The notes below the pieces were generated by a model. It saw only the letters and a list, made by a program, of their open reading frames with translations, had not been told where the DNA came from and did not search any database. A program made the position numbers and the translations under genes. Below are positions 21,282-33,515 of a stretch of DNA of 64,000 nucleotides, piece after piece; within the stretch, counting starts at the first letter, position 1; each line of letters opens with the position of its first letter. The DNA comes from Saccharomycopsis fibuligera x Saccharomycopsis cf. fibuligera (lineage: Eukaryota; Ascomycota; Saccharomycetes; Ascoideales; Saccharomycopsidaceae). The stretch covers positions 2,408,501 through 2,472,500 of the forward strand of contig CP012816.1 of NCBI GenBank assembly GCA_001936135.1, given 5' to 3'.

Positions 21282-22988
21282 ATGTGTGGTATTTTTGCTG
21301 CTTACAACCACCCAGACATTGCTGGGTTCAAACCTCAAGCGCTCAAGTTATCCAAGAGAATCCGTCACAGAGGTCCAGATTGGAGTGGTAACGTTACAAA
21401 AAACAACACTATCTTATGTCATGAACGTCTTTCCATTGTCGGTGTCAGTACTGGTGCTCAACCAATCACCAGCAAAGACGATTCTTTGACTTTGGCTGTT
21501 AACGGTGAAATTTACAATCACATTACTTTGAGAGATCAATTTCAAGATTACGAATTTAAAACCGCTAGTGACTGTGAAGTAATCATCCCATTGTTTGAGA
21601 AATATGGCCTTGACGCACCAAACTATTTGGACGGTATGTTTGCCTTTGCTCTCCATGATGCTAAAACCGACCGTATCATTGCTGCAAGAGACCCTATTGG
21701 TGTCATCACTTTGTACATGGGTAGAAGCAGAGCTAACCCAAAGACTGTATTCTTTGCTTCTGAATTGAAATGTTTGACTGATGACTGTGATGATATTACT
21801 GCTTTCCCACCGGGCCACGTCTACGACTCCAACACTGATCAAATAACAAGATACTTTAACCCATCTTGGTGGGACGCTAACAAGATTCCAACTACTCCAG
21901 TTGACTACAAGAAATTGAGAGGAAGTTTGGAATTGGCGGTTAGAAAGAGATTGATGGCTGAAGTGCCTTATGGTGTCTTGTTGTCTGGTGGTTTGGACAG
22001 TTCTTTGATTGCCTCCATTGCTGCTAGAGAAGCTGCTAAGGCTAGTGAAAACAACACTGCTGAAGAGCTTGCCGGTGTTGATGAAAATGGTAACTTGCAC
22101 GCCAGTGGTTGGGGTAAAGTGCATTCCTATGCTATTGGTTTGAAAGATGCTCCAGATTTATTGGCTGCTAGAAAAGTTGCTAAATTTATTGGTACTATTC
22201 ACCATGAATTCACTTTCACTTTGGAAGAAGGCTTAGATGCTTTGAGTGATGTCATTTACCATTTGGAAACTTACGATGTCACCACTATTAGAGCTTCTAC
22301 TCCAATGTACTTGCTTTCTAGAAAAATCAAGGCTCAAGGTGTTAAGATGGTGTTGTCTGGTGAAGGTTCCGATGAAATCTTTGGTGGTTACCTTTACTTT
22401 GGTTCTGCTCCATCCTCTGATGAATTCCACACTGAATGTATTAACAGAGTGAAAAACTTGCATTTGGCCGACTGTCTTAGAGCTAACAAGTCTACCATGG
22501 CTTGGGGTCTTGAAGCTAGAGTTCCATTTTTGGACAAGAGTTTCTTGGATCTTGCCTTGAACATTGATCCAAAAGAAAAATTGATTGATCCAAAAGCTGG
22601 TAGAATTGAAAAATACATTCTTAGAAAAGCTTTTGATACGACTGATGAACCAGATGTTAAACCATACTTGCCAGAAGAAATCTTATGGAGACAGAAGGAA
22701 CAGTTTTCCGATGGTGTTGGTTACTCTTGGATTGATATCTTAAAGGACACTGCCCAAGAAGTGATTACTGATGAACAATTTGCTTCTCCAAAACCAGAAT
22801 GGGGCAGTGATATCCCAACCACTAAAGAAGCTTACTGGTACAGATTGAAATTCGACGAGTTGTTCCCACAACCGGCTGCTGCTTCTACTGTTATGAGATG
22901 GATTCCAAAGGCTGACTGGGGTTGTCATGAAGATCCTTCTGGTAGATACGCAAAGTTGCACGAACAAAAAGTTGATGAAGTCAAATAA
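21282..22988 (+). CDS. ASN1: asparagine synthetase (glutamine-hydrolysing)
   Basis: 568 aa, near the 572 of S. cerevisiae Asn1/Asn2. Cytosolic enzyme making Asn from Asp, Gln and ATP. Class II glutamine amidotransferase domain at the N-terminus: MCGIFAAY with the nucleophilic Cys2, [20 protein letters not shown] and TASDCEVI. Synthetase domain: PP-loop [17 protein letters not shown] around residue 233, [15 protein letters not shown] and [20 protein letters not shown]. All catalytic motifs are intact. Codon bias is extreme, with TTG for most Leu and no in-frame CTG, as for a highly expressed CTG-clade gene. A TATA box and a Gcn4-type site precede it. Followed tail-to-head by the SEC23 paralogue 417 bp on. 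Confidence 0.97.
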   Translation: MCGIFAAYNHPDIAGFKPQALKLSKRIRHRGPDWSGNVTKNNTILCHERLSIVGVSTGAQPITSKDDSLTLAVNGEIYNHITLRDQFQDYEFKTASDCEVIIPLFEKYGLDAPNYLDGMFAFALHDAKTDRIIAARDPIGVITLYMGRSRANPKTVFFASELKCLTDDCDDITAFPPGHVYDSNTDQITRYFNPSWWDANKIPTTPVDYKKLRGSLELAVRKRLMAEVPYGVLLSGGLDSSLIASIAAREAAKASENNTAEELAGVDENGNLHASGWGKVHSYAIGLKDAPDLLAARKVAKFIGTIHHEFTFTLEEGLDALSDVIYHLETYDVTTIRASTPMYLLSRKIKAQGVKMVLSGEGSDEIFGGYLYFGSAPSSDEFHTECINRVKNLHLADCLRANKSTMAWGLEARVPFLDKSFLDLALNIDPKEKLIDPKAGRIEKYILRKAFDTTDEPDVKPYLPEEILWRQKEQFSDGVGYSWIDILKDTAQEVITDEQFASPKPEWGSDIPTTKEAYWYRLKFDELFPQPAAASTVMRWIPKADWGCHEDPSGRYAKLHEQKVDEVK

Positions 22989-23405
22989 ATCCTGAAACGG
23001 ATGCAGCAATCTTAATACAATAGTATCAGAACAATAAAGAACCATATGCATTTACCAACCCTTTTGTTTCTTTGTCGCTTTCACATATTCTAATGAACTA
23101 ATATGTGTTTTATTCTTATAGATATGTGTTTCTGATAGAATGAAAAGCTATTGATTTGTGTAATAATCACTGCTATTGTAGAGGAATATTGTTACTATGT
23201 AGATTGCAGTATTAAAGCTTCTTAACCGCGATTTATGTTATGAGCCCTGCTGCACCGTTGTGGAAAAGCGAAACTGAAATCGAGCGAACGAACAGACACA
23301 CAAACTGATGCGGGCGTTGCAGAAATCAAGTTAGAAATACCAAAACCAGTCGTCAAGCATCACTTAATTCATCTATCAGCAACTAAATAAGATTCTTAAG
23401 ACAGC
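22989..23405. other. spacer between ASN1 and the SEC23 paralogue
   Basis: 417 bp holding the ASN1 3' end and the next gene's promoter; no motif I can name with confidence. Confidence 0.5.
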
Positions 23406-25793
23406 ATGGATCTGGCTGCTATTGACTTTGAAGCGGTGGAAGATATAGATGGAGTGAGGCTTTCGTGGAACGCATTTCCAACATCCAATCTCGACAAGAC
23501 AAATCTCGCGGTACCCTTATCATGTTTATATACGCCACTTAAAGAAAAAGAAGAACTAGTGGTCATCAATGATAACCCAGTGCTATCCAAACCTCCAGCT
23601 GGCACTGTTTTAAATCCGTTTTGCTATGTTGATCCAAATTCAAAGACTTGGACCTGTCCTATTTCTTTGACAAGAAATCCGTTGCCGGAAACGTTAGTAC
23701 AAAATCCTCAATTGCTACAGAATATAATGTCCAACACCACCATAGAATACAGTTTACCTAAACCAGTTAGATATCCACAAATTTTCTTGATCATAATTGA
23801 TCTCGCTACTGGATATGAAGATCTTGAATCGTTGAAAAATACAATTTTGTCTAGCTTGAGTATCTTGCCGGAGAATTCGTTGATCGGGTTGATGACATTT
23901 GGTAAACATGTCAACATTTATGAGTTGAAAGCTGATGATAGCACAAGCATTGTTTCACATACTTTAAATGGTAACAAATTGTACGCTATGAGAGAAATTA
24001 GATCTAAATTGGGATTGCTTTCCAATGATTTGCTTTCTCCTGGTGGTCAGTATGTTGGATCCAAATTTTTCCAACCATTACAGTACTGTGAATTTCAAAT
24101 CCAGCTAATTTTGGACAGTTTATTGCAAGAATCTTTCAGGTATAATGATTTAAAAGAAAGAAAGCTAAGAGCCACTGGGGCTGCTCTCGGGGTAGCTATG
24201 AATTTGCTAGAAACTTGTTTTCCGAAAACCGGGGTGGAATTGTTAGTGTTTTTGTCAGGGCCTTGCAATTATGGCAAATTTGGTAAAGTTACTACTAATC
24301 AATTAAAAGATCATTTTAGATCGCATAAAGATATCCAAAATAGAAACAAAGTCTACCAGGAATCAAGCAAGATATTTTATGGCGATTTAGCTAATCGTGC
24401 TTCTCGTCAAGGTTACATTACCAATTTCTTCATCGGCTCCTTTGATCAAGTTGGATTATATGAAATGATCTCGTTGAGCGACAGAAGCGGTGGGTCAAAT
24501 ATTTTTTCTGACTCGTTTCAAACTTCAATTTTCAAAAATTCATTCATTAAGTTTTTGCAAAACCAAACACTAGGATTTGATGACGACGAGGAGGAAGAAG
24601 GTAAAGAAAGCGAAACAGGCGAAAACCACAGCCGTAACAATAATACCACTTATGGTTTGAATGGCTCTTTAGAAGTGAAAACTTCAAATAATTTGAAAAT
24701 TAGCGGTTTAATTGGGCATGCTACATCTTTAGAGAAACAAGGACCTAATGTTAGTGATCGAGAAGTAGGGTTAGGTGGCACTAATTCTTGGAAACTTTCA
24801 AAAATTTTATCAAATTCTACTTACTCAATTTACTTTGACATTAATAAGAATTTGAATGGATCAAATCAACAAACTAGTGTGTCAAACACAGGTACTAATA
24901 ATCCAACGTATATACAGTTTTTGTTTTACTACCAGCATCCTAGCGGGAACTATCGCTTAAGAGTCACCACTATATCAAGACCAATTTTCAATTTTAGTAC
25001 CAGCAAAAATATGTTTATTAATTCTTTTGATCAAGAAGCGGCGATTGTTTCTCTAGCGCGTGAAGTATCATTCCAAATTTTTAACAATAAGCAAGATCCA
25101 GAAAAAGTTAAAATTTTGCTAGATTCTACACTTGTCAAGTTGATGAAGAACTTTTCAACGGTGAACAATAATGCTGTTAATAAGCTCGAGGTAAATAAAA
25201 ATTTTAGTATGTTTCCTCAGTTTATTTACAACTTGCGTCGGTCCTTTTTGTTAAGGCTCTTCAATTATTCACCTGATGAGTCTGCATACTATAATCATAT
25301 GTTGGTCCATGAGGATGTTAACAATTCACTTATTATGATTCAGCCGGTGCTTATTTCATATGAACAAGATCCTAATGATCCGGAAGAAACTATAATTGAG
25401 CCAGTATTACTTGATTCAATTTCCATTAAACCAACAAGAATTTTACTTTTGGACACGTTCTTTGAAGTATTGATTTATCATGGTGAAACTATTGCCAGTT
25501 GGAAAAAAGCAGGATATCAAGATGAGCCCGAATACGAACATTTTAAAAAATTCCTTGGATTACCACGGGCAGAAGTTACCAACATTCTCGTGGATAGAAA
25601 TCCATTACCTAGATTTATTGATTGTGACGAAGGTGGATCACAATCCAGATTCTTGTATTCTAAATTGAATCCTACGAATTCTTACAATAGTCAAAACGTT
25701 TACGGTGGTGGTGGTGCAGTAATTTTAACTGACGATATTAGCTTGCAAGGTTTTATTGAGGAAATTACTAAACAAGTTATCAACACTAAGTAA
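23406..25793 (+). CDS. NEL1: Sec23 paralogue without zinc-finger cysteines, Nel1-like
   Basis: 795 aa. Sec23 family throughout: N-terminal DGVRLSWNAFPTS and LYTPLKEKEELV, trunk IFLIIIDLATGYEDLESLK with SLSILPENSLIGLMTFG, and C-terminal gelsolin-like HGETIASWKKAGYQDEPEY and LVDRNPLPRFIDCDEGG. Sec23 is the COPII coat subunit that activates Sar1 GTPase on ER membranes; its GAP arginine lies in SQARFLLSKLNPS, here SQSRFLYSKLNPT with Arg748 kept. The zinc-finger region (residues about 55-90) has lost the ligands: Sec23's C-x4-C pair is absent (NPVLSKPPAGTVLNPFC) and CPIC has become CPIS. S. cerevisiae has a Sec23 paralogue with Sar1 GAP activity, Nel1, outside the main coat; this gene is the best candidate equivalent. 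It also has an acidic, Asn-rich insert near residues 395-420. Canonical SEC23 should lie elsewhere. Confidence 0.8.
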   Translation: MDLAAIDFEAVEDIDGVRLSWNAFPTSNLDKTNLAVPLSCLYTPLKEKEELVVINDNPVLSKPPAGTVLNPFCYVDPNSKTWTCPISLTRNPLPETLVQNPQLLQNIMSNTTIEYSLPKPVRYPQIFLIIIDLATGYEDLESLKNTILSSLSILPENSLIGLMTFGKHVNIYELKADDSTSIVSHTLNGNKLYAMREIRSKLGLLSNDLLSPGGQYVGSKFFQPLQYCEFQIQLILDSLLQESFRYNDLKERKLRATGAALGVAMNLLETCFPKTGVELLVFLSGPCNYGKFGKVTTNQLKDHFRSHKDIQNRNKVYQESSKIFYGDLANRASRQGYITNFFIGSFDQVGLYEMISLSDRSGGSNIFSDSFQTSIFKNSFIKFLQNQTLGFDDDEEEEGKESETGENHSRNNNTTYGLNGSLEVKTSNNLKISGLIGHATSLEKQGPNVSDREVGLGGTNSWKLSKILSNSTYSIYFDINKNLNGSNQQTSVSNTGTNNPTYIQFLFYYQHPSGNYRLRVTTISRPIFNFSTSKNMFINSFDQEAAIVSLAREVSFQIFNNKQDPEKVKILLDSTLVKLMKNFSTVNNNAVNKLEVNKNFSMFPQFIYNLRRSFLLRLFNYSPDESAYYNHMLVHEDVNNSLIMIQPVLISYEQDPNDPEETIIEPVLLDSISIKPTRILLLDTFFEVLIYHGETIASWKKAGYQDEPEYEHFKKFLGLPRAEVTNILVDRNPLPRFIDCDEGGSQSRFLYSKLNPTNSYNSQNVYGGGGAVILTDDISLQGFIEEITKQVINTK

Positions 25794-28700
25794 ATATCTG
25801 GCATCAGCAACTATTCGTCGCCTTTATACGTCATTTCTATCGTTTTGTTTTTCGATATTTTATTTGTCTGTATGTCTTAATAATTTTTATAACAATTGCA
25901 TTTGTGTTTTATATATTTGATTTGCATATTTCGATTTGCCAAATGTAAGCTGTGTAATAAGATGAACACATTGAGTAAGTTGCTATAATGCTTTGATGTT
26001 CTTTATTGTAATACAAAAAACCTAATGCATGTAAACTCTAAGCGGATAAAAATTAATTATAATGTACTTTTCACTTAAACCTGACTTTAAGGCAAAAACA
26101 GAACAATTCGAGTGATATTGAAGCATGATCAAAAATTTCGCAGCACCATCAATGGAACTATTTATTGCAAAAGATAGAATTTGCTTGGGAAGAATGTTCA
26201 AGAGGAAAAATAGTACTAAAAATTATACAAGTTTGATAGAGACGCAATGAGAAACCTCGTTAAGTGTTATCACACCTGTCATAACATTATATAAAACAAA
26301 AATTTCATAGCCCTTTGAAGTTGTGTATTGCTTACCTATAAAGTCTACCACGACGACTTTAGCTATTGTTTAACAAATTTGTCCAAATTTTGACATCTTT
26401 TGAAGAGGCCCAAAACTATTTGTCAACTTTGCTTTTGGAAGATCCGCCAAAGTATGCAAAATTATACAATAGGTATTCACTCCTGAAAAGATAATTAAGC
26501 ATCGCACTTTGAGGGGGGGATAACACACTTGTTAAAATTTCAAAACAATATTTCACATCAATAACAATTCATAGCCAAAGGAGTACTGTTTTTTGTCTAG
26601 AATCAATGATTGATTAATCTGGTACTTTTTTTAAGATGGCATTTTTGGTGCGTCAATGCGTGTCCATTGTGAAATACTCTTAGAAGCTGATCATGTAAGA
26701 GGTGGGAAGTGTGAAGAGTTGATTCTGAAACTGGTGGGTTATAAATGCCACATTATAGCTCTACAGATTGTCATCCTGTACCTGTCATAGAGTAAAAAGA
26801 CAATGTATTCGAAATTATGCATTTACAATGTACAATAACTCTGTAATTAACGGAAATAATACATTCCGTTTCTTTTGCAAAAGCTATTTCCAGATGTTCG
26901 TACAGTCGCTTTTCTAATTAACTGTTGACACAAAAGGTACCATGTTTTTACTGAACTCAGATCTGATGCTCTTCTCGAAGCGAAAAGTGGCCGCTAATCC
27001 ATCGAAATCGATGATGTGACTTTAATAAATGCTTAAGTATGTTTGTTTGAAACTTTAAATTTAGATTGCATTGACGCAGTTGGTTCGTTTTGTACTGAAT
27101 ACCCAGAAAAATGTTCTTTTGCATATTCCTATTTTTTATAGACACGACGAGGCCAAAGTCGGAGCATATGTGGATCAACATGATGCTTCGCTATATGAAT
27201 GCAATAAAAACTATTCTTCCAAATGCTGCTTCATAATATATGTACCAAGTGCCTTTAAAACGTCGAACTCAAAAAAATGTCGGACTATATATACATTTTT
27301 TTTATTTCATTTCAAGTCTTATGCTGGAACCCGTAGTGAGCTAGTGCCATACTTTTCAAGGCATCGTTGGGTTGGACGAATTCAAAAAGCGTTTTCGCGC
27401 AATAAATTCATGTTTGCCAGATTTTGAAATTGTAGCAGCCAAGAACATATTTCAGCTCTTTAGTTTATTCCTTGGCAACAAAAGCAAAAAATGGCATCAA
27501 CCCTGAAATTTTGAATAGAAGCCAAAAAATGCATAGTATTTTCCCCCGAGAATTCTATCTATTAGCCTATTAAAGCTTAGCGACAGATTGAAGAAATGAA
27601 ATTTTTTGCAGTTGCTAGCATACCTTTTATCCAGAATACCATAATACTATCCAATAACTGTACTTTCATTAGCATTAACTTGTACTCGACTATAGCATGG
27701 AAACCAAGTCTCACCCTTCTTGCATGTCATAGTTGTTGATGCATTATATATTTTTTCGGCTTTGTCATAATTTGCAGTTTAGATGCTTCCTTGTTTTGAC
27801 AAACGACTTCCACACTTTGTATGGCCTATTGGTGTGCAATTTTTAATATCTCTTTCTAGAACTCGAGCATTGAATAATTGGATAATGTTTGCGCATCACT
27901 GTACTGAGTAGCGATTTTGAAAGAAAAAAGAAAAGAAAAAGTGTGACGAACGCTTTAAATATTTTGAACCATGAAAGGGGTTCAATAACGTTGACTTTCT
28001 ATATATCGTAATTCCTCTAATCACTTTGCAACAAAGAAGAACTTTTGATAATCTGATGCGGAATAGCTGATATTGTTGGAACGTACTGTTTAGCGGTACA
28101 TAATGTCTTCGCTAACTTCAAAAAAAAAAAGTTGATTTCCATAAATGACATCTTCAGAAAGTTACCTGTAGTCCTTTTTCTATAACCAGCAACACAGGGT
28201 TTTTGGCAAGCTGTGTACTTAGTGTATTATAGGAAAAGCGTCAAAAGAATAGAAAATAAAGAGTGTCCTTTTGAGCTCAAGAATTATTTCACAATAATAT
28301 CAAGACCATTGGAAAAAACTGACAAATATTAAAATAAATTCAATAAAATAAAATAAATAATTGCTCATTTGGTTAACCAATATTATTGTAATAGGTGTGT
28401 ATGGATCCGTTAAAATGTAAACCCAAGCACAGGTGAAAAAAATCATACTATGGCTGACCTGAGAAGAACTCTTTATTTTGCTGTTCAAAAAAATAAGCAA
28501 CGTGAGCCTCTCATATTAGTGCGTGTGAATTTCAGTAAGCCAACCCCTGTTACTGGTGTAAGAGAACTACTGCTTTCCTTTTTCTGCGCAGAATATTTTT
28601 CCCTACTGTAACTACCTATAGCCCGAATTTGCTTTTATGCGGAGAAGGCGAAGCAGACCACTGTTTGCGATCATAGGCTTATAAGCACTATAGTTCTCCA

Positions 28701-29989
28701 AATTGAAAAGACAATCCCGCCGTTAGTCACCAAAAGAATTACTCTTCTATTTTACTGAAGAGAAATGTTTCAAAAGACACATTTTGAGGTTTTGAAAACC
28801 TATTCACATACCAAATGATTAGTGAAAGTTACTTCCTGAGTACGGTTCTTTCTATTTGTCTTTTGTTTGTTTGTTTGTTTCTACACAACATATTCTACAG
28901 TTGTCCATGCTGATAACCAGCTACAGCAGCTATCGTACAACTTTTACTTTTTCCACATTCTTCACCGGTGATAGCTTACAATCATACGTTTTGGCCAATG
29001 TGTGAAAATCATGCTTTTGTCGCCATGGTGCTTTGCCAGGCGAGTTTACAGCTTTATCGTACAAATAGAAAACTGTCTCTTTCACTATCAGGAAACCTAC
29101 TGGACTTTGTACATAAATGTATTCCAATAGAATCAAGAGAACGCTTGTCTGAAATAGGGAATTTGTCCAATATGTTGATACTAGGTTTTTTTAAGTTGGA
29201 CAGTTGCAGTATGTTTAAATCACTCTGCTGTTTGGAAATCCGGAGCAAGTCACTCAGTTAGCAAGAGAACTTTTACTTCTTGTTTTTCGAGAAAAAGATA
29301 CATTAAAGCTGTGCTGAAGTGTCATGTTTCATTAAGCTTTTCTTGTTGTCATGATTATTGAGACAATAGAATAGAAGATTCATGCAGAAAGTTTTACTTG
29401 ATCGCAAGGTAGCTGTGAACCCTATACAGATAACAGAGTTGATAATTGTTTGCTCGAATGAGGTAATAAACGCTTCAAAACTTTGTGGCCAAGCAGCGAT
29501 ATTTGGGTTACTTTAGTTTAGCAGTTATCTAAACTTTTTTTTCTTCTTGCTGTTGTACACTCAAAGCAAATTAAATAGTATAAGCAAGCATGCCGTAACA
29601 TCAGTGATGCGTTTCTGAAAGGGTTACGACAGACGCTGCAGTGAATAGCGAGTATAATTTTAGCATTCCTGTATCAATTGCCTATTTTCACCTTTGAATC
29701 TTAAAATACAGTAGCTCGTAATTTTCTTTTGTTTTTCGGAAATCTCACCAGTAACCAATCATCGAAACTTATCAAAATTATTCCCTAAAATGATGGCTCG
29801 TGCTACTTACCATGTATGGGTGATACACCTAAATTGAAAGTGATCGACAAAGATGTTTATCAACTCAACAATAACAATAAGTTTATACTTTATGCCCGGC
29901 ATACGATCGTAAAATAAATGCTATCCGTTTTTGAACAAGAACGTATTGCAACTTTGAAGGTTAGTGTAATTTTATTTTGCTACTATTTT

Positions 29990-30022
<33 letters not shown>

Positions 30023-30979
30023 CTTCTTCTTCTTGTCTTGAGAGTGAGGCAATAAGAATTTTCAAGAAGACACAGCCAATAAAAGGCTCGTGAGTTTTGT
30101 AATCTTTGATAACAGTCCTTTAATGAATTTGTTGGATACAGGCTTAACTAAACCGGCTAATGCTCCGGGTGGATTGTGTATTCTAGTCCATTTAAACGTT
30201 GCTAATTTCGGTGGATAGGCATACGGCACAAAGTGCAGCTGTGCAACTATTTCACAAATTGACGGTAATACTAGAGCGCAGACGAGACCTTATTGTAAAT
30301 CCAGAAATACTGAAAAACGGAAGATAAAAAAAAAAAAATTGCCATTGGTGAAAAGACTCATCAACACTCGTAACACTTGTGGTGACAAGATTAGTTTGCC
30401 TGCAGCTTTACTCAGAAGCTGGGAATAGTCGATCTGACTAAATGTTTTGTACTCGATCTGGTAGGCTTGTTTAGGAAACCATGCTATCGGTCACACAAAA
30501 AAAAACAGAAAGAGCGTAATTAACTGAGGTCCAGGATAATTTCGGAATCACCAATAAAAGGCAGTGCTGGCCACAACACAACTTCTTGTTCAGGGATGTA
30601 TATTCCACACAGCTGGCAAACAGGCAGCCGTTACAGCTCCTCTCGAGGAATCCATTGAGCCTATTTACGCTTGGAAGGAGAGCACACAAACACGACTAAG
30701 TAGCCAGTCCCATACTGCTGCTGGAGAATGTTGTTTTGTAAGCAACGATTGGCCGGGTGTGGAGCACCGCTTAACTTGCTGCAGGCTTGGATATTGTTGC
30801 AGGTTTCGGGGTATGCAACGGCAACCAGCCTGCTATAACCATGCCGCATTCCTTCTCTTTACACCACCCCTTTACACAATGCCAACAGGCTTCCCGCTGT
30901 TCTTGCTTGCATCGGCTGAAGCAGTGGCAGTCTCTTGCGCTTTCTTTGAAGCAAAGTCAAAACTGAGCGCAGCCAGTAA

Positions 30980-31027
30980 GTAACGAAGTAAGTGACTAAG
31001 CAGGTAACGAAGTAAGTAACTAAGCAC
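30980..31027. repeat. 24-bp tandem duplication
   Basis: Two copies of a unit beginning GTAACGAAGTAAGT, differing at about two positions, with internal GTAA sub-repeats. Confidence 0.85.
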
Positions 31028-31129
31028 AGATGAACGGTGTGCGCCAACTTTGGCCGCCAGAGACGCTGGTGTTTGTGGGTCGGCTTGTTGTCTCGTTTTC
31101 GTTTTCTGGGACAATTAGGTGCTCCGCAG

Positions 31130-31204
31130 GAACCGGAAGGTGGAAATTTGCATGGAACCGGAAGGTGGAAATTTACATGGAACCGGAAGGTGGAAAAATA
31201 CATG
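31130..31204. repeat. 25-bp minisatellite, 3 copies
   Basis: Three head-to-tail copies of a unit starting GAACCGGAAGGTGGAAATTT; copies 2 and 3 differ at a few bases. It lies about 2.3 kb before the zinc-finger gene. Confidence 0.9.
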
Positions 31205-31854
31205 GAATCAAAGACGCTGCAATCCATGAAAACGGCAATGTGGATTTGACCCCTTTTGATTAGCGAAGTAGGGTGCATGATCCTTTCTGACCACAAGCAA
31301 CCTCAAATTTTGGGCATCGCTGAAGGTAGCAAAAAGAGTGTTGTGTGCTAAAGCTTAAGAATGTAGCAAGTGTATTCGACCTCAGCCAAAATAGAATTTG
31401 AGACAATTGGAGAAGACAAAATAAAGTTTTATAATGATACGTACGCATATATGTGCATATATGCGTTCTGCGCAAGATTATGCATGCAAATGCTGCAGGC
31501 TTTTCACTTTCGATGTTCATTTTTTATTTTTAATATTTTTTTATTTTTATTTTTATTTTTTTTTTTTTTTGGCTCTGTCTTTGACGAGTGCGGTATTTGC
31601 GATCTTGCTTCTATCGCAGATTATTTTGCAAACCAGCTGCACTGCTCTGGCTTCGGACGTATCTGGCTTGGGCAAGCAATTTGCGAGAAAGCAGTGCCAG
31701 CCAACTGCAGCCCTTCAAAAGGTAGTGTTTGCTAAACCGAGAACCTTGGGCCTCAGTGCTAGCTTTATGCGACGTTCTCGCTTTACTGGAGGAGTTCTGA
31801 CCGGTAGCAAAAACAGGTCATCTGTATAAACTGCTTCTGTTTAGTGTTTGATTA

Positions 31855-32045
31855 TCTTTTTTTGCCTTTATTATTAATTTTTTTATTTTTTTTTATTATT
31901 TTTTATTTCTTTATTTTTTTAATTTTTTAATTTTTTACTTTTTTATTTTTTATTTTTTTTTTTTTTTTATTTGTTTTTTTACTTTTTTACTTTTTTTTTT
32001 ATTTATTTTTTTACTTTTCTACTTTTTTATTTTTCTTTCTTATTT
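31855..32045. repeat. T-rich low-complexity block
   Basis: About 190 bp made almost wholly of T runs separated by single A, C or G (TTTTTAC, TTTTTAT). Likely nucleosome-poor; it sits about 1.5 kb before the zinc-finger gene. Confidence 0.8.
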
Positions 32046-33515
32046 TGAAAAAAACCTAGCCATTACTTTCTTCATCTTCTTGGCTGCACTCTTTTTGCTC
32101 TATGCATTTTGCTTCATAGCTATACCTTTTTCGTTTCTAGATATTCAATGTTTATGAGTTTCTAACTACATATTTTTTGAACGCCTATGCTAAACTACCG
32201 CTAACGCCCATATCCCCTGCTCTCATTGCCACAGCCAGTTTTTGTTATTTCGATATCTTTCCATTTTCGTCTTCGTGTGCTATATTCGAGCGGGTTCTAT
32301 AGTGCTTCAAATCATATCCATCCCCTTTCAAAAAAACCAAAAAGCAAGCAAACAAACCTCTTCTAGAGCCTCTGGGACATTGTGTCTTGGACTTACAGAC
32401 ATTCTGTGATTGTGCCAACGGCCCCACTGTCTACGCCAGCAAACCGCAACTCAACATTACCGCAGCATCTACTCGTTGCCACTCGCTGTGAAAGAAGAAA
32501 AAAACTTTTTCTTATAACCGGGACCAAAGCGCGGCGCTTAGATACTCTATACAGTAATTGCTACGGTGCAAGTACAAGCGTGTGCCATACCATACATACA
32601 AAGAGCGCCATAGCCAGGCGAATACCGATCAAGACTTATCGCACTTAAGCTCAAGCAGCTGTTTTCGGCTTGACGCTTGGAGTTTACAGCCCTCTATTTT
32701 GTTTCCCCTAGTGCCCATTTTCTATTATCATTTGTTGTTTTTCTGATTTTTTGCAGACGTTGTGTTTTGCATTCTGCTACCACAGGAAAGAAAAAAAATA
32801 GAATTAAACGCTATATAGTCGGCGCATACAGTTAAAAAAATAAATTTGAGGAAAAAAACAGAAAAACACTGGCAGCTCTTGGTTTCTACTACTTGTTTTG
32901 GTTGAAACAATATAGACACAGAACCCCATCCTAGCTCAAAACACAGCCAAAATAAGAAAAGCAACAAGCTTACTCACAGCGATATCCTCTTTAGACCCAT
33001 TCAAGGGGAAAAAGACGTTTTTTTTGCTCGGACTCGTGTGTTCGACAGTGTGACATTTAGCCAGTTGTTTGTCGAGACAAATCAGAAAGGCACACATACA
33101 CATACGCACACACAGTATCGCATAGGGCTTGCTAGTGCTGCTCTCTTATATATACAACTTTCAAATTTGCTCTTTTGTGTTTCGCTCGCGAACTTGCAAA
33201 GCCCTTCGGTGAAGCCAAAAAACCACAAGAAAAGACCAAAGACAAAACCACAAGAAAAAAAATTAGCGTTTGCTGCAAAGTCATCCAAGTCAAATTCCTT
33301 CTTTTATCAAACTAAATTGCTCTTAAAGTTTCTTGTGCGGTGCCTAGTTCTATAGCCAGTCTATAAAGTCTTACTTTATAAACCGCTGCCCAAAAATATT
33401 TTTTTTTCTTTTAGTCCTCAAAGATTTAGCCTCTGCACAATTACGCATATTAAAAGTGTTTAAAAGGTAACAATAGTGTGGGCTTTTAAACAGACAACAC
33501 CCAATTGAAAACATT

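Larger units (their letters stand above)
25794..33515. other. 7.7-kb gene-free interval before the C2H2 gene
   Basis: No ORF on either strand shows a domain, yeast-like codon bias or a good start; the longest (for example 27071-27427 and 30859-31296) look random. The left part (25.8-29.9 kb) is AT-rich unique sequence. A 31-nt T run lies at 29992-30022. From about 30.1 to 31.3 kb base composition is more G/C-balanced and two short minisatellites occur (30980-31027, 31130-31204). A TTTTA/TTTTTA-rich block covers about 31855-32040. The right part is presumably the promoter and leader of the zinc-finger gene. Part of it could be a centromere core or a decayed element; I saw no inverted repeats by eye. 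Confidence 0.45.

Noticed and set aside
27071-27427. 118-codon plus-strand ORF in the gene desert
   Set aside because: Non-ATG start, no domain, composition like random AT-rich DNA; I could not link it to a retroelement protein.
25794-30000. Centromere with flanking inverted repeats
   Set aside because: No inverted repeats could be seen by eye. Only the lack of genes supports it, so it is left as an open possibility in the findings and not annotated.
30564-31829. Several overlapping ORFs of 120-145 codons on both strands
   Set aside because: They overlap one another, cross minisatellites or poly-T tracts, and show no domain or codon bias.
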